64,000 nucleotides of DNA, from assembly GCF_014297445.1 (NCBI RefSeq), contig NZ_JACORU010000002.1, positions 186,001-250,000 of the forward strand. The letters are read 5' to 3'. A model generated the notes under the pieces. That model was given only the letters and a program-made list of their open reading frames with translations, was not told the DNA's origin and did no database searches. Positions 10,592 to 19,597 of the stretch are shown here, in pieces (position 1 is the first letter of the stretch; each line of letters begins with the position of its first letter). The stretch comes from Ramlibacter albus. Its GTDB lineage: Bacteria > Pseudomonadota > Gammaproteobacteria > Burkholderiales > Burkholderiaceae_C. Both the position numbers and the translations under genes were made by a program.

Positions 10592-12421
10592 CTAGTGGTT
10601 GCCGGAGCCGGACTTCGCCTGCTGCGCGGCGTCGATGTCGATGAACTGCCAGAAGTCGCGGCGGAACGGGTGGCGCTTGTAGCCCGCCACCCACGGCTGC
10701 CACATGTCGGTGAGGATGCGGTGCACCTTCAGCTTGTACGGCATGTAGGCCACGAGGATCTTCTGCGCCTCGTCGATGACGGCGCGGCGCTCGGGCCCGT
10801 CGGGCATGTTCAGCTGCTTCAGGTACAGCTCGTCGAAGCGCGCGTTCGCGAAGCGCGCATGGTTCTGCTGGCCCGCCTGCTTGCTGTAGCCGAACGAAAG
10901 CACCGTCCCGCTGTCGGGCGTGGTGGCCGAATTGCCGTAGCCCCACATCATCAGCTTGCCGGCACGCGAGTTGCGCAGCTGCTCGGGCCACTGGCCGATG
11001 CGGTGCACGAGCTTGATGCCCACCGCATCGAGGTTCTTCTTCATGATCTCGTCGAGCTCGCGGTAGTCGGCGCGCGAGAGCGTGTCGTACTCCAGCACCA
11101 GCGGCTTGCCGTCGGGCATGTCGCGCCAGCCGTCGCCGTCCTTGTCGACGTAGCCGAACATGTCCAGCAGGGCCATGGCGCGCGCGCGGTCGTGCGTGCC
11201 CATTTCGGAGCGGTACTTCGGGTCGTACAGCGTGGTGTTGGGCATGACGAAGCCCTGGGCAACGATGGCCTGGCCGCGGCGCGGCAGGCGGATCTCTTCC
11301 TCGCTGTTCAGGGCCAGCGCGATCGCGCGGCGCAGCGCCACCTTCTCCGGCGTGTAGCCGCCGGTGACGGGGTGCGTCATGCTCATGTACGACACGGTGA
11401 AGTCGCTGGCCAGCGACTGCTCCATGCCGATGCCCTTCTTGGCGAGGTTGGGCGCGATCCGGTTGTTGGGGATGGCCGTGGTCGCGAAGTTGATCGGCAG
11501 CCGCTCCATGAAATCGTGCTCGCCGTTGAGGAAGGCCAGCCAGCGCGGCTGCGGCTCTTCGATGATCGAGACGATGACCTTGTCGATCAGCGGCAGGCGC
11601 TTGCCCTTGAGCTTGGCGGCGATGGCGCGGCCCGATTCGTCCACGCCAACGCTGTCGAAGCGCTTCTCGCGGAAGTTCGGGTTGCGCACCAGCACGGTCT
11701 GCGAGGCGCGGCGCCACTCCTCGAGCATGAAGGGGCCCGTCCCGACCGGGTGCTCCATGATCTTGTCGCCGTACTTCTCCACCACCTCGCGCGCCATCAA
11801 CCCCAGGTGCGCGGGGTCGGCGAGGTTGTAGATGAACCGGGGGCGCGGCTCGGCCAGCTTGAACTGCACCGTGTACTTGTCCAGGGCGCGGATGCCGTCG
11901 ACCTCGGTGTCGTAGTCGAACTTGCCCGACGCCTCCGCCTTCTTGCGGATTTCGTCCATCCCGAGGACTTTTTCCTCGGCCATGCTGGTGAACTTCGGGC
12001 TCTTGTTCTTCGGGTCGTAGAAGCGTTTCCACGAATACACCACGTCCGCAGCCGTCACTTCGCGGCGCTTGCCGCCGAACGCGGGGTCGTCGTTGAAGTA
12101 GATGCCGGGCCGCAGGCGGAACGTGAAGGTGCGGAAGTCCGCGGAAGCCTCCGGCAATGCCTCGGCGAGGTTGGGCACCACCTTGGCCGGGCGCGCCAGG
12201 TAGTCGTACTCGTACGGCGCCTCCAGGACATGGGCGATGACGTACGCCGAATAGAGGTCGTTGGTCTGCGCCGGGTCGAACCCGGTCTCGGACACCTGGA
12301 ATGCGTAGCGCAGCACCTTCTCGGGTGCGGGCGTGGGGGAGGGTGCCTGGGCGCCTGTGGGGTAGGCGGCGCCCATTGCCAGGCACAGGCTGATGGCCTG
12401 CGCCCAGGTGCGGGTCTTCAT
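10592..12421 (-). CDS. Periplasmic peptide-binding protein, tandem paralogue 1 (first gene of operon)
   Basis: This 609-residue SBP_bac_5 protein has a signal peptide starting MKTRTWAQ, then a short Pro/Ala-rich linker before EKVLRYAFQV. A GTG at 12433 would add four residues. The ATG at 12421 is preferred because it starts the signal peptide with Lys/Arg and has a weak AGGTG upstream. It is the first gene of the minus-strand operon and faces the divergent permease gene at 12547. The divergent importer lacks its own binding protein, so this gene and its two copies may also supply that importer. Confidence 0.9.
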   Translation of the reverse strand: MKTRTWAQAISLCLAMGAAYPTGAQAPSPTPAPEKVLRYAFQVSETGFDPAQTNDLYSAYVIAHVLEAPYEYDYLARPAKVVPNLAEALPEASADFRTFTFRLRPGIYFNDDPAFGGKRREVTAADVVYSWKRFYDPKNKSPKFTSMAEEKVLGMDEIRKKAEASGKFDYDTEVDGIRALDKYTVQFKLAEPRPRFIYNLADPAHLGLMAREVVEKYGDKIMEHPVGTGPFMLEEWRRASQTVLVRNPNFREKRFDSVGVDESGRAIAAKLKGKRLPLIDKVIVSIIEEPQPRWLAFLNGEHDFMERLPINFATTAIPNNRIAPNLAKKGIGMEQSLASDFTVSYMSMTHPVTGGYTPEKVALRRAIALALNSEEEIRLPRRGQAIVAQGFVMPNTTLYDPKYRSEMGTHDRARAMALLDMFGYVDKDGDGWRDMPDGKPLVLEYDTLSRADYRELDEIMKKNLDAVGIKLVHRIGQWPEQLRNSRAGKLMMWGYGNSATTPDSGTVLSFGYSKQAGQQNHARFANARFDELYLKQLNMPDGPERRAVIDEAQKILVAYMPYKLKVHRILTDMWQPWVAGYKRHPFRRDFWQFIDIDAAQQAKSGSGNH

Positions 12422-12438
12422 GCTTGGAAACACCTATA

Positions 12439-12454
12439 CGGGATCGCGAACCCG
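12439..12454. promoter_or_regulatory. Imperfect palindrome in the divergent promoter region
   Basis: The 125-bp gap between the two divergent transporter operons contains a 16-bp near-palindrome, CGGGATCGCGAACCCG, centred on TCGCGA, with 14 of 16 positions symmetric. It is a candidate site for a regulator of both operons. No confident -35/-10 pair could be placed on either strand, although a CATAAT lies at 12459-12464. Confidence 0.3.
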
Positions 12455-12546
12455 CAAGCATAATGCGCGCCCAGACCCGCGGTACGAGCGGTTTCCCCTA
12501 AATCCGGGCCCGCCACAAGCGGCAAGCCGGAAAATCGAACGAAAGA

Positions 12547-13485
12547 ATGTTGTCCTACGTCCTGAGGCGCGTCCTCCAGATGATCCCTACCCTGGCCGGG
12601 GTCATCCTCCTCGTCTTCTTCCTCTTCAAGTACTTCGGCGACGACCCGGCGGAGATCCTGGGCGGCCTGCAGGCCACGCAGGAGCAGATCGACTCGATCC
12701 GGCGCCAGCTCGGCCTGGACAAGCCGGTCGTCGAGCAGTTGTGGCTGTTCGTCCTGAAAGTCGTCACCTTCGACTGGGGCGCCAGCTGGGCCACCAAGGA
12801 GACGGTGGCCAACATCTTCGCCACCCGCCTGCCGGCCACGCTGACGATCATGGTGCCGATCCTGGTGCTGGAGGTCGGGCTGGCCATCGTGGCGGGCATG
12901 GCCGTCGCCTATGTGCGCGGCAGCCTCACGGACCGGGCCGTGATGATCATCAGCACCATCGCGCTGTCGATCAGCTTCCTCGTCTACATCATCATCGGCC
13001 AGTACCTGTTCGCTTTCCGGCTCGGGTGGTTCCCGGTGCAGGGCTGGACGGCCAGCACGCTGACCAACTTGATGGTGTACGCGCCGCTGCCGGTGCTGCT
13101 GGCGGTGCTGGTGAGCCTGGCGCCGCACACGCGCCTGTACCGCAGCTTCTTCCTCGACGAGATCGGCCACGACTACGTGCGCACGGCGCGCGCCAAGGGC
13201 GTGAGCGAGAACACCATCCTGTTCAAGCACGTGCTGCGCAACGCGATGATCCCGATCCTCACGAACGTGGCCACGCAGCTGCCGGGCGTGTTCATCGGCT
13301 CGTTCCTCATCGAGGTGTTCTTCTCCATCCCGGGCCTCGGACGTGAGGTCTATGCCGCCGTGGGCCGCGGCGACTTCCCCGTGATCCAGGCCGTGACGAT
13401 CTACCTGGCCGCGCTGACCATGGTGATCAACCTCATGACCGATGTGCTCTACAAGTTCGTCGATCCGCGAGTGGTGCTGAAATGA
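12547..13485 (+). CDS. Peptide ABC transporter permease (OppB/DppB type), second importer
   Basis: This 312-residue permease has an N-terminal helix after MLSYVLRRVLQMIP, a long periplasmic loop and a BPD_transp_1 domain. It carries the TARAKGV coupling motif and the typical end VDPRVVLK. It is the first gene of the plus-strand importer and its stop overlaps the next start as ATGA. No binding-protein gene is in this operon; the divergent operon holds four. Confidence 0.92.
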   Translation: MLSYVLRRVLQMIPTLAGVILLVFFLFKYFGDDPAEILGGLQATQEQIDSIRRQLGLDKPVVEQLWLFVLKVVTFDWGASWATKETVANIFATRLPATLTIMVPILVLEVGLAIVAGMAVAYVRGSLTDRAVMIISTIALSISFLVYIIIGQYLFAFRLGWFPVQGWTASTLTNLMVYAPLPVLLAVLVSLAPHTRLYRSFFLDEIGHDYVRTARAKGVSENTILFKHVLRNAMIPILTNVATQLPGVFIGSFLIEVFFSIPGLGREVYAAVGRGDFPVIQAVTIYLAALTMVINLMTDVLYKFVDPRVVLK

Positions 13486-14588
13486 ACGTGGCGACGACCA
13501 ACCTTCCCGCCGCCGAGGCGGAAAACTTCGAGATGCCCACGGCGGAAGTGGCCGTGGCGCTGCCCAAGTCGCCCAACGTCTGGGCGCAGGCCTGGAACCG
13601 GCTGCGCGACGACCGCGTGGGCATGGTGTCCCTGTGCATCGTGGGCGTGTTCCTGGTGATGGTGCTGCTCGCGCAGGTGGGCCTGCTGGCCGGCCAGTGG
13701 CAGCGCGAAGTGGGCGAGCCGTTCGCGCCGCCGACCTTCGTCGGTGCCGATGCGAAGGAGGCCGCCAAGGCCGAAGGCCCGAAGCTGCCGAACGTGGACC
13801 TGTCCGACGTCGACCCGCTCGCGCCCTACTACAAGGACTGGAACGAGCGCGCCTCGCGTGTGAAGACCGTCGACACCGTCAAGGCCGCGACGCTGCCTTT
13901 CGGCGGCGACCGCATCGGCCGCGACGTGCTGGAAAAGGCGGTGAAGGGCGCGCAGGTGTCGATCATGGTCGGCATCGCGGCCGCCTTCCTCGCCACCATC
14001 ATCGGGACGCTGCTGGGCGCGCTCGCCGGCTACTTCGGCGGCAAGGTCGGCGACTTCCTCGAGTGGGTCTACAACGTCTTCACGTCCATCCCCTACATCC
14101 TGCTGATCTTCGCGCTGGCGGCGGTGTTCAAGTACGGGCCGATGGGGAAGGTATTCTCGAGCTCGATCGCGCCGGTGGTCATCATCCTCGGCATCGTGGG
14201 CTGGACCGGCATCTACCGGCTGGTACGCGCGGAGTACATCAAGCACCGCAACCGCGAGTACGTGCGCGCGGCCGAGGCGATCGGCGCCACCCACATGTCG
14301 CGCATGTTCGTGCACATCCTGCCGAACGTGAGCCACGTGGTGCTGGTGCAGCTGTCGCTGCACGTGGTGAGCTTCATCAAAGCCGAGGTGATCCTGTCCT
14401 TCCTGGGCCTGGGCGTGCCGATCGACATGGTCAGCTGGGGCACGATGCTGGCCGAGTCGCAGACCGAGCTGGTGCTGGGCAAGTGGTGGCAGCTCGTGGC
14501 GGCCACGGCCTTCATGGCCACTTTCGTGACGGCGTTCGCGCTGTTGACCGATGCGCTGCGTGACGCGCTCGACCCCAAGCTGCGCTAG
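13482..14588 (+). CDS. Peptide ABC transporter permease (OppC/DppC type), second importer
   Basis: This 368-residue permease is longer than the usual 280-300 residues. It has about 55 residues before the first helix, and a roughly 90-residue hydrophilic insert lies between helix 1 and the FGGDRIGRD segment. The BPD_transp_1 domain follows, with a RAAEAIG coupling motif and the ending DALDPKLR. The gene is coupled to the upstream permease by ATGA. The extended periplasmic segment may be a docking surface; that is inference. Confidence 0.9.
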   Translation: MNVATTNLPAAEAENFEMPTAEVAVALPKSPNVWAQAWNRLRDDRVGMVSLCIVGVFLVMVLLAQVGLLAGQWQREVGEPFAPPTFVGADAKEAAKAEGPKLPNVDLSDVDPLAPYYKDWNERASRVKTVDTVKAATLPFGGDRIGRDVLEKAVKGAQVSIMVGIAAAFLATIIGTLLGALAGYFGGKVGDFLEWVYNVFTSIPYILLIFALAAVFKYGPMGKVFSSSIAPVVIILGIVGWTGIYRLVRAEYIKHRNREYVRAAEAIGATHMSRMFVHILPNVSHVVLVQLSLHVVSFIKAEVILSFLGLGVPIDMVSWGTMLAESQTELVLGKWWQLVAATAFMATFVTAFALLTDALRDALDPKLR

Positions 14589-14600
14589 GACGGACGCACC

Positions 14601-16280
14601 ATGAGCAATTTGATTGAAGTGCGCGACCTGCGCGTGTCCTTCCGCGTGGGCAAGGACGAAGTGTTCGACGCCGTCAAGGGCGTCTCGTTCGACATCCCGG
14701 AGAACACCACCGTCGCATTGGTGGGCGAGTCGGGCTCCGGCAAGAGCGTGAGCGCGATGAGCATCGTGCGCCTTCTGCCGGACAACGCCATCATCCCGGC
14801 CGAAAGCCGCGTGATGTACGGCGGCCACGACCTGCTGAAACTGCCCGTGGAGCGCATGCGCGAGCTGCGCGGCAAGGACATGTCGGTGGTGTTCCAGGAG
14901 CCGATGAGTTCCTTGAACCCTGTGTTCACCGTCGGTGAGCAGATCGCCGAAGTGCTGCGCATCCACATGAACATGACGCCGCGCCAGGCGCTCGCGCGCG
15001 CCGAGGAACTGCTCGCCGAAGTGGGCATCCCCGAGCCGAAGGCACGCGTCAACGCGTATCCGCACGAGCTCTCCGGTGGCCAGCAGCAGCGCGTGATGAT
15101 CGCCATGGCGATCGCGTGCGAGCCCAAGCTGCTGATCGCCGACGAGCCGACCACGGCGCTCGACGTGACGGTGCAGCGCCAGGTCGTCGACCTGATGGCG
15201 AAGCTGCAGGAAAAGCACCGAATGAGCATGCTGTTCATCAGCCACGACCTCGGGCTGGTGGGCGAGATCGCGAAGCATGTCATCGTGATGCGCAACGGCA
15301 TCGTGCGCGAGGCCGGCGACACCGGCCAGATCTTCAGCGCGCCGCAGGACTCGTACACGCGTGCGTTGCTCGCGTGCCGCCCCCGCCTCGACGCGCGCCC
15401 GCGCCGGCTTCCGGTGATCGACGACATCGTGAACAACAGGCCGCTTGCCACGACCGAGCGGGAGCCCAAGCCGATCGACGGGCCGCCGCTGATCGAGGTG
15501 TCGGGCCTGCGCAAGGTCTACAAGCTCAAGACGGGCCTCTTCGCGCGCAAGGAAGTGCCGGCCGTGGAGCAGGCCGACTTCGTGCTGCACAAGGGCCGCA
15601 CGCTGGGCGTGGTGGGCGAGTCGGGCTCGGGCAAGACGACCGTGGGGATGATGCTCACGCGCCTGACGGACCCGAGCGCCGGGCGCATCCTGTTCGAAGG
15701 CACCGACCTCGCCACGCTCAACCCCAAGCAGCTGCGCGACTGGCGCCGCCGCATCCAGATCATCTTCCAGAACCCGTACGCCAGCCTGAACCCGCGCTTC
15801 ACGGTCGGCCAGATCCTGATGGAGCCGATGCGCATCCACGGCATCGGCAAGGACGACAACGACCGCGCGCGCACGGCGCTGGGCTGGCTGGAGAAGGTGG
15901 GCCTGCCCGCCACCGCGTTCGGCAAGTACCCGCACGAGTTCTCCGGCGGCCAGCGCCAGCGCATCGCGATCGCGCGCTGCCTGACGATGAAGCCCGAGGT
16001 GGTGATATGCGACGAGAGCGTGAGCGCGCTCGACGTGAGCGTGCAGGCCACGGTCCTGAACCTGCTGCTGGACCTGCAGGAGGAATTCGGCCTGACGTAC
16101 GTCTTCATCAGCCACGACCTGGCGGTGGTGAAGTACATGGCCGACGAGATCCTCGTGATGAACAAGGGCCAGATCGTCGAGCGGGGGACCGCCGAAGAGA
16201 TCTACGCGCGGCCCACGAATCCCTACACGCAGCAGCTGCTGGCGGCCATCCCGCGCGGCTACGAGAGGAAGGCGGCATGA
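14601..16280 (+). CDS. Fused double ATP-binding protein of peptide ABC importer (GsiA/YejF type)
   Basis: This single 559-residue polypeptide holds two complete ABC ATPase domains. The first has GESGSGKSV, LSGGQQQR, LIADEPTTALD and ISHDLG. The second has GESGSGKTT, FSGGQRQR, a Walker B ICDES and ISHDLA. The second Walker B ends in DES rather than the usual DEP, a mild variation. It replaces the separate DppD/DppF pair of the divergent operon. The following protease gene starts within its stop (ATGA). Confidence 0.93.
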   Translation: MSNLIEVRDLRVSFRVGKDEVFDAVKGVSFDIPENTTVALVGESGSGKSVSAMSIVRLLPDNAIIPAESRVMYGGHDLLKLPVERMRELRGKDMSVVFQEPMSSLNPVFTVGEQIAEVLRIHMNMTPRQALARAEELLAEVGIPEPKARVNAYPHELSGGQQQRVMIAMAIACEPKLLIADEPTTALDVTVQRQVVDLMAKLQEKHRMSMLFISHDLGLVGEIAKHVIVMRNGIVREAGDTGQIFSAPQDSYTRALLACRPRLDARPRRLPVIDDIVNNRPLATTEREPKPIDGPPLIEVSGLRKVYKLKTGLFARKEVPAVEQADFVLHKGRTLGVVGESGSGKTTVGMMLTRLTDPSAGRILFEGTDLATLNPKQLRDWRRRIQIIFQNPYASLNPRFTVGQILMEPMRIHGIGKDDNDRARTALGWLEKVGLPATAFGKYPHEFSGGQRQRIAIARCLTMKPEVVICDESVSALDVSVQATVLNLLLDLQEEFGLTYVFISHDLAVVKYMADEILVMNKGQIVERGTAEEIYARPTNPYTQQLLAAIPRGYERKAA

Positions 16281-18115
16281 AGGCACGCGTCGCACTCGTT
16301 GCGTTGTGCGCGGCACTCGTGGCGGGCTCCGCGCTCGCGCAGCAGCAGCCGCTCAAGCGGGTGGAGCGCGCGGACGACTTGCCGCGCTTCACGTACACGG
16401 TGCAGGGCGAGCTGGAAGCGATCGTGCGCGATCCGCAGAAGTTCGCAGCCTTCGCCGCGCCGCTCAAGCGCGACATCGAAGGCGTGCTGGCCACGCACGA
16501 CATCGCCGAGAAGGCAACGCAGCGTTCGCTGCTCGGGCTGCTCGGCTTGTTGGCCATGCTGGAGAACCGCTACGACGACGCGCTGAAGCTGTCGGAACAG
16601 GTGAGGGCGCTGCAGGAGCGGCCCGCGGACAAGCTGCTCTCGGGCATGACCACCCGTGCGATCGTCGCCGCGCAGCGCAAGACGGGCACCACGCAAGGCC
16701 CGGCGTATGCCGTGGAAGTGGCACGCCTCGTGCGCGAGGAGCTGGACAAGCTGCCTTACGCCACGATCCGCAACGAGATCCAGCAGGCCAAGGCCGGTGT
16801 GGAAACCGCGAGCGAGACCGGCGCCCTCGGCCGCGTGCGCGAAGTGGTTCAACCCGTGGTCACGCGCAGCGGCTCGCTCAGCTCCGACCTCGCGCCCGCC
16901 CTCGTCGGTGCGCGCTATGCGCTCGTTTACGCGCTGCCGCTGAAGGCCGCGCTCACCGAGGCGTACGCCGCCTACCTTGCCGCCAACCGGCAAGACAAGC
17001 CCGACATCTGGGCCGCGCGCGACGTCGCGCTGCCGCCCGGCCGCGACTTCAAGCCGGTGACGGTGGTCGTGTGGGACAGCGGCGTCGACACGAATATCTT
17101 CGCCGACCGCCTGCTGCGCCAGGGCGACAAGCCCGCGCTGCTGGCCTTCGACGTGCGCCAGCGGCCTTCGACCGAGCCGCTGCTCGTTTTCCCCGCAGCA
17201 CTGAAAGAGCGCCTGCCGGTACTGCAGGCGCGCAGCAAGGGCTTCTCCGACCTCGTCTCCAACGTCGACAGCAAGGAAGCCGCCGAAGTGAAGGCGCTGC
17301 TGTCCAATCTCGCGCCCGACCAGTACAAGCAGACCGTCGAGGAGATCCGCCTCAACGGCAACTACCAGCACGGCACGCACGTGGCCGGCATCGCCATGGC
17401 CGGCAACCCGTACGCGCGGCTGGCCATCGCTCGCATCGAGTTCCAGCACACGCTGCGGCCGGACCCTTGCCCGAGCGAGGAGCTGGAGCTGCAGTCCGAG
17501 CGCAACCTGCGCGCCTACGGCGACTTCATCCGCAGCACCGGTGCCCGCGTGGTCAACATGAGCTGGGGCGGCAACCCCCGTGCCTACGAGGTCGCGCTGG
17601 AGCAGTGCGGCATGGGCAAGGACGTGGCCGAGCGCCGTGCATTGGCGCGCCGCTGGTTCGAAGCCAAGCGCAAGACGCTCACCGAGGTGATGGCCTCGCT
17701 GCCGGACGTGCTGTTCGTCGCGTCCGCCGGCAACTCGGCAAACGACCCGACCTTCAACGACAGCTACCCCTCCGGCATCGAGTTGCCGAACCTCGTGGTG
17801 GTGGGCGCCGTCGACAAGGCAGGGGACGAGGCTTCGTTCACCAGCTATGGCCGCACCGTGGTGCTGCACGCCAACGGCTACCAGGTGGAGAGCTACGTGC
17901 CGGGCGGCTCGCGCCTGTCGATCTCGGGCACCTCGATGTCCGCGCCGCAGGTGACCAACCTCGCCGCGAAGATCCTCGCGGTGAAACCGGGGTTGAAGCC
18001 GAAGGATGTGGTGGACGTGATGCGCGCCACGGCCGAGCGCAGCGACGACGGGCGCCGCACCTTGGTGCATCCGGCGAAGGCGCTGGCCGCCGTGGGATAC
18101 ACCGGCGGTCGTTGA
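16277..18115 (+). CDS. Exported S8 (subtilisin-like) serine peptidase
   Basis: This 612-residue protein has a signal peptide of about 22 residues ending in ALAQ and a roughly 240-residue N-terminal region of unknown fold. The catalytic triad of the S8 family follows: Asp267 in WDSGVD, His365 in QHGTHVAG and Ser553 in SGTSMSAP, with the oxyanion Asn486 in SAGNS. The 98-residue Asp-to-His distance is larger than in classical subtilisins, indicating an insert. The ATG overlaps the ATPase stop, so the protease is made with the peptide importer. A role in producing peptides for import is inferred; processing or quality control of periplasmic proteins is an alternative. Confidence 0.9.
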   Translation: MKARVALVALCAALVAGSALAQQQPLKRVERADDLPRFTYTVQGELEAIVRDPQKFAAFAAPLKRDIEGVLATHDIAEKATQRSLLGLLGLLAMLENRYDDALKLSEQVRALQERPADKLLSGMTTRAIVAAQRKTGTTQGPAYAVEVARLVREELDKLPYATIRNEIQQAKAGVETASETGALGRVREVVQPVVTRSGSLSSDLAPALVGARYALVYALPLKAALTEAYAAYLAANRQDKPDIWAARDVALPPGRDFKPVTVVVWDSGVDTNIFADRLLRQGDKPALLAFDVRQRPSTEPLLVFPAALKERLPVLQARSKGFSDLVSNVDSKEAAEVKALLSNLAPDQYKQTVEEIRLNGNYQHGTHVAGIAMAGNPYARLAIARIEFQHTLRPDPCPSEELELQSERNLRAYGDFIRSTGARVVNMSWGGNPRAYEVALEQCGMGKDVAERRALARRWFEAKRKTLTEVMASLPDVLFVASAGNSANDPTFNDSYPSGIELPNLVVVGAVDKAGDEASFTSYGRTVVLHANGYQVESYVPGGSRLSISGTSMSAPQVTNLAAKILAVKPGLKPKDVVDVMRATAERSDDGRRTLVHPAKALAAVGYTGGR

Positions 18116-18209
18116 GGCCACCCCGGCTGGCGTGGGGATGTGACTTTCCGTAACGATCTGGGTGGTTTGTGACGAGGGCTTCCTAGAATGGGCCGCAGAA
18201 GTGCCCGTC

Positions 18210-18665
18210 ATGCCCACCGCGCCTCCCCCCGCCGAACAGCAGTCGCTGCCGGCATCCGTCCTCTCCGCGCTGCGCCGCAATTCGAAATTCGGCTCGCGCA
18301 CCCAGGCGCCCGACACCCAGCCACCGAGCACGCGGCCGAACCCGCGCACCGGCATCCCCGACCCGATCCGCGCGGAGTTCTGGGCGGCGTACTGCTACCT
18401 CTTCCCGCCGCATGCGCTGGTCAACCAGAACGAGTCCGGCTCGCTGGTGATCTCGTGGTCGATGACGGGCGACCCGCACGCGACGTCCAAGTACGCCGCG
18501 CCCGTGATGCTGCGCTTCGAGCCGGACCTCATCGCCATGATGAAGCACGCGCCGCCGGACCAACGCAAGCGGATCATCTCCCAGCAGGAGGCGGTGCTGC
18601 GCGGCGGGCTGATCGGCTACGACCCGTACAACTCGGCGCAGGCGCGGATCATCGTGCTGGGGTGA
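18210..18665 (+). CDS. Hypothetical protein, 151 residues
   Basis: This soluble protein has a disordered Pro/Ala/Thr-rich first 50 residues and a compact C-terminal part containing AYCYLFPPHALVNQ, ISWSM and RFEPDLIAMM. The family is not recognised. The ATG at 18210 is chosen, with a GTG at 18201 as the alternative. A TAGAAT at 18184-18189 could be the -10 of its own promoter, but no -35 was found. Its stop abuts the stop of the convergent SPFH gene. Confidence 0.65.
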   Translation: MPTAPPPAEQQSLPASVLSALRRNSKFGSRTQAPDTQPPSTRPNPRTGIPDPIRAEFWAAYCYLFPPHALVNQNESGSLVISWSMTGDPHATSKYAAPVMLRFEPDLIAMMKHAPPDQRKRIISQQEAVLRGGLIGYDPYNSAQARIIVLG

Positions 18666-19583
18666 TCAGGCCGGCTTGCCCGCCTGCACCATCTTCATGG
18701 CCGACGCGATGAGCGTCGACACCTGGCTCATCTCGCTCGGCACGATGAGGGTGGTGGTCGCATCGGCCGCGACCTTGCTGTAGGCGTCCACGGCGCGCTC
18801 GGCCACCTTCAGCTGCACGGCCTGTTCGCCGCCCGGCTGGCGGATCGCGTCGGCGACCTGGCGGATGGCGGATGCGGTCGCCTCGGCGACCGCCAGGATC
18901 GCCGCGGCCTCCCCCTGCGCCTTGTTGATCTCGGCCTGCTTCTCCCCCTCCGAGCGCGCGATGAAAGCCTCGCGCTCGCCCGTGGCGATGTTGATCTGCT
19001 CCTGCCGCCGGCCTTCGGACGCCGCGATCAGGGCGCGCTTCTCGCGCTCGGCGGTGATCTGCCGCTGCATCGCGTGCAGGATCTCCTTGGGCGGCGTGAG
19101 GTCCTTGATCTCGTAGCGCAGCACCTTCACGCCCCAGTTGAGCGCCGCCTCGTCGATCGCCGCGACCACTTGGGCGTTGATCATGTCCCGCTCCTCGAAG
19201 GTCTTGTCCAGCTCCAGCTTGCCGATCACGCTGCGCAGGGAAGTCTGGGCAAGCTGGGTGACGGCGACGATGTAGTTGGACGAGCCGTAGCTCGCGCGCA
19301 TCGGGTCGGTGACCTGGAAATACAGGATGCCGTCCACCTGCAGCTGGGTGTTGTCTCGCGTGATGCAGACCTGGCTGGGCACATCCAGCGGGATCTCCTT
19401 GAGGCTGTGCTTGTACGCCACCTTGTCGACGAAGGGGACCAGGAAGTTCAGCCCCGGGGTGAGCGCCGCGTGGAACTTGCCCAGGCGCTCGACGACCCAG
19501 GCATGCTGCTGCGGCACGACCTTGACGGCGCGGAAGATGAAGATCAGGGCGATGACGACAAGGAGGATGGCGAACTCGGTCAT
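18666..19583 (-). CDS. SPFH/Band 7 (stomatin/paraslipin, QmcA-like) membrane protein
   Basis: This 305-residue protein has one N-terminal transmembrane helix (residues 3-20) and a Band 7 domain opening with VVPQQHAWVVERLGKF. A long Ala/Glu-rich coiled coil of about 70 residues precedes a C-terminal region with LIVPSEMS. This layout is that of QmcA/stomatin-like scaffolds, which form large membrane-associated oligomers. It lies directly downstream of a NfeD-like gene, the usual partner family, supporting a joint role in membrane organisation or protein quality control. Confidence 0.93.
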   Translation of the reverse strand: MTEFAILLVVIALIFIFRAVKVVPQQHAWVVERLGKFHAALTPGLNFLVPFVDKVAYKHSLKEIPLDVPSQVCITRDNTQLQVDGILYFQVTDPMRASYGSSNYIVAVTQLAQTSLRSVIGKLELDKTFEERDMINAQVVAAIDEAALNWGVKVLRYEIKDLTPPKEILHAMQRQITAEREKRALIAASEGRRQEQINIATGEREAFIARSEGEKQAEINKAQGEAAAILAVAEATASAIRQVADAIRQPGGEQAVQLKVAERAVDAYSKVAADATTTLIVPSEMSQVSTLIASAMKMVQAGKPA

Positions 19584-19597
19584 GGGTTGTTCTCCGT

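Noticed and set aside
7500..11200. Ca-binding EF-hand-like loops (DKDGDGWRD) in the three binding proteins as a novel feature
   Set aside because: Similar DxDxDG loops are widespread in this binding-protein family and need no special explanation.
13449..16316. Long minus-strand frame opposite the second importer's permease and ATPase genes
   Set aside because: The opposite strand encodes well-conserved transporter proteins with all motifs; the antisense product resembles no protein.
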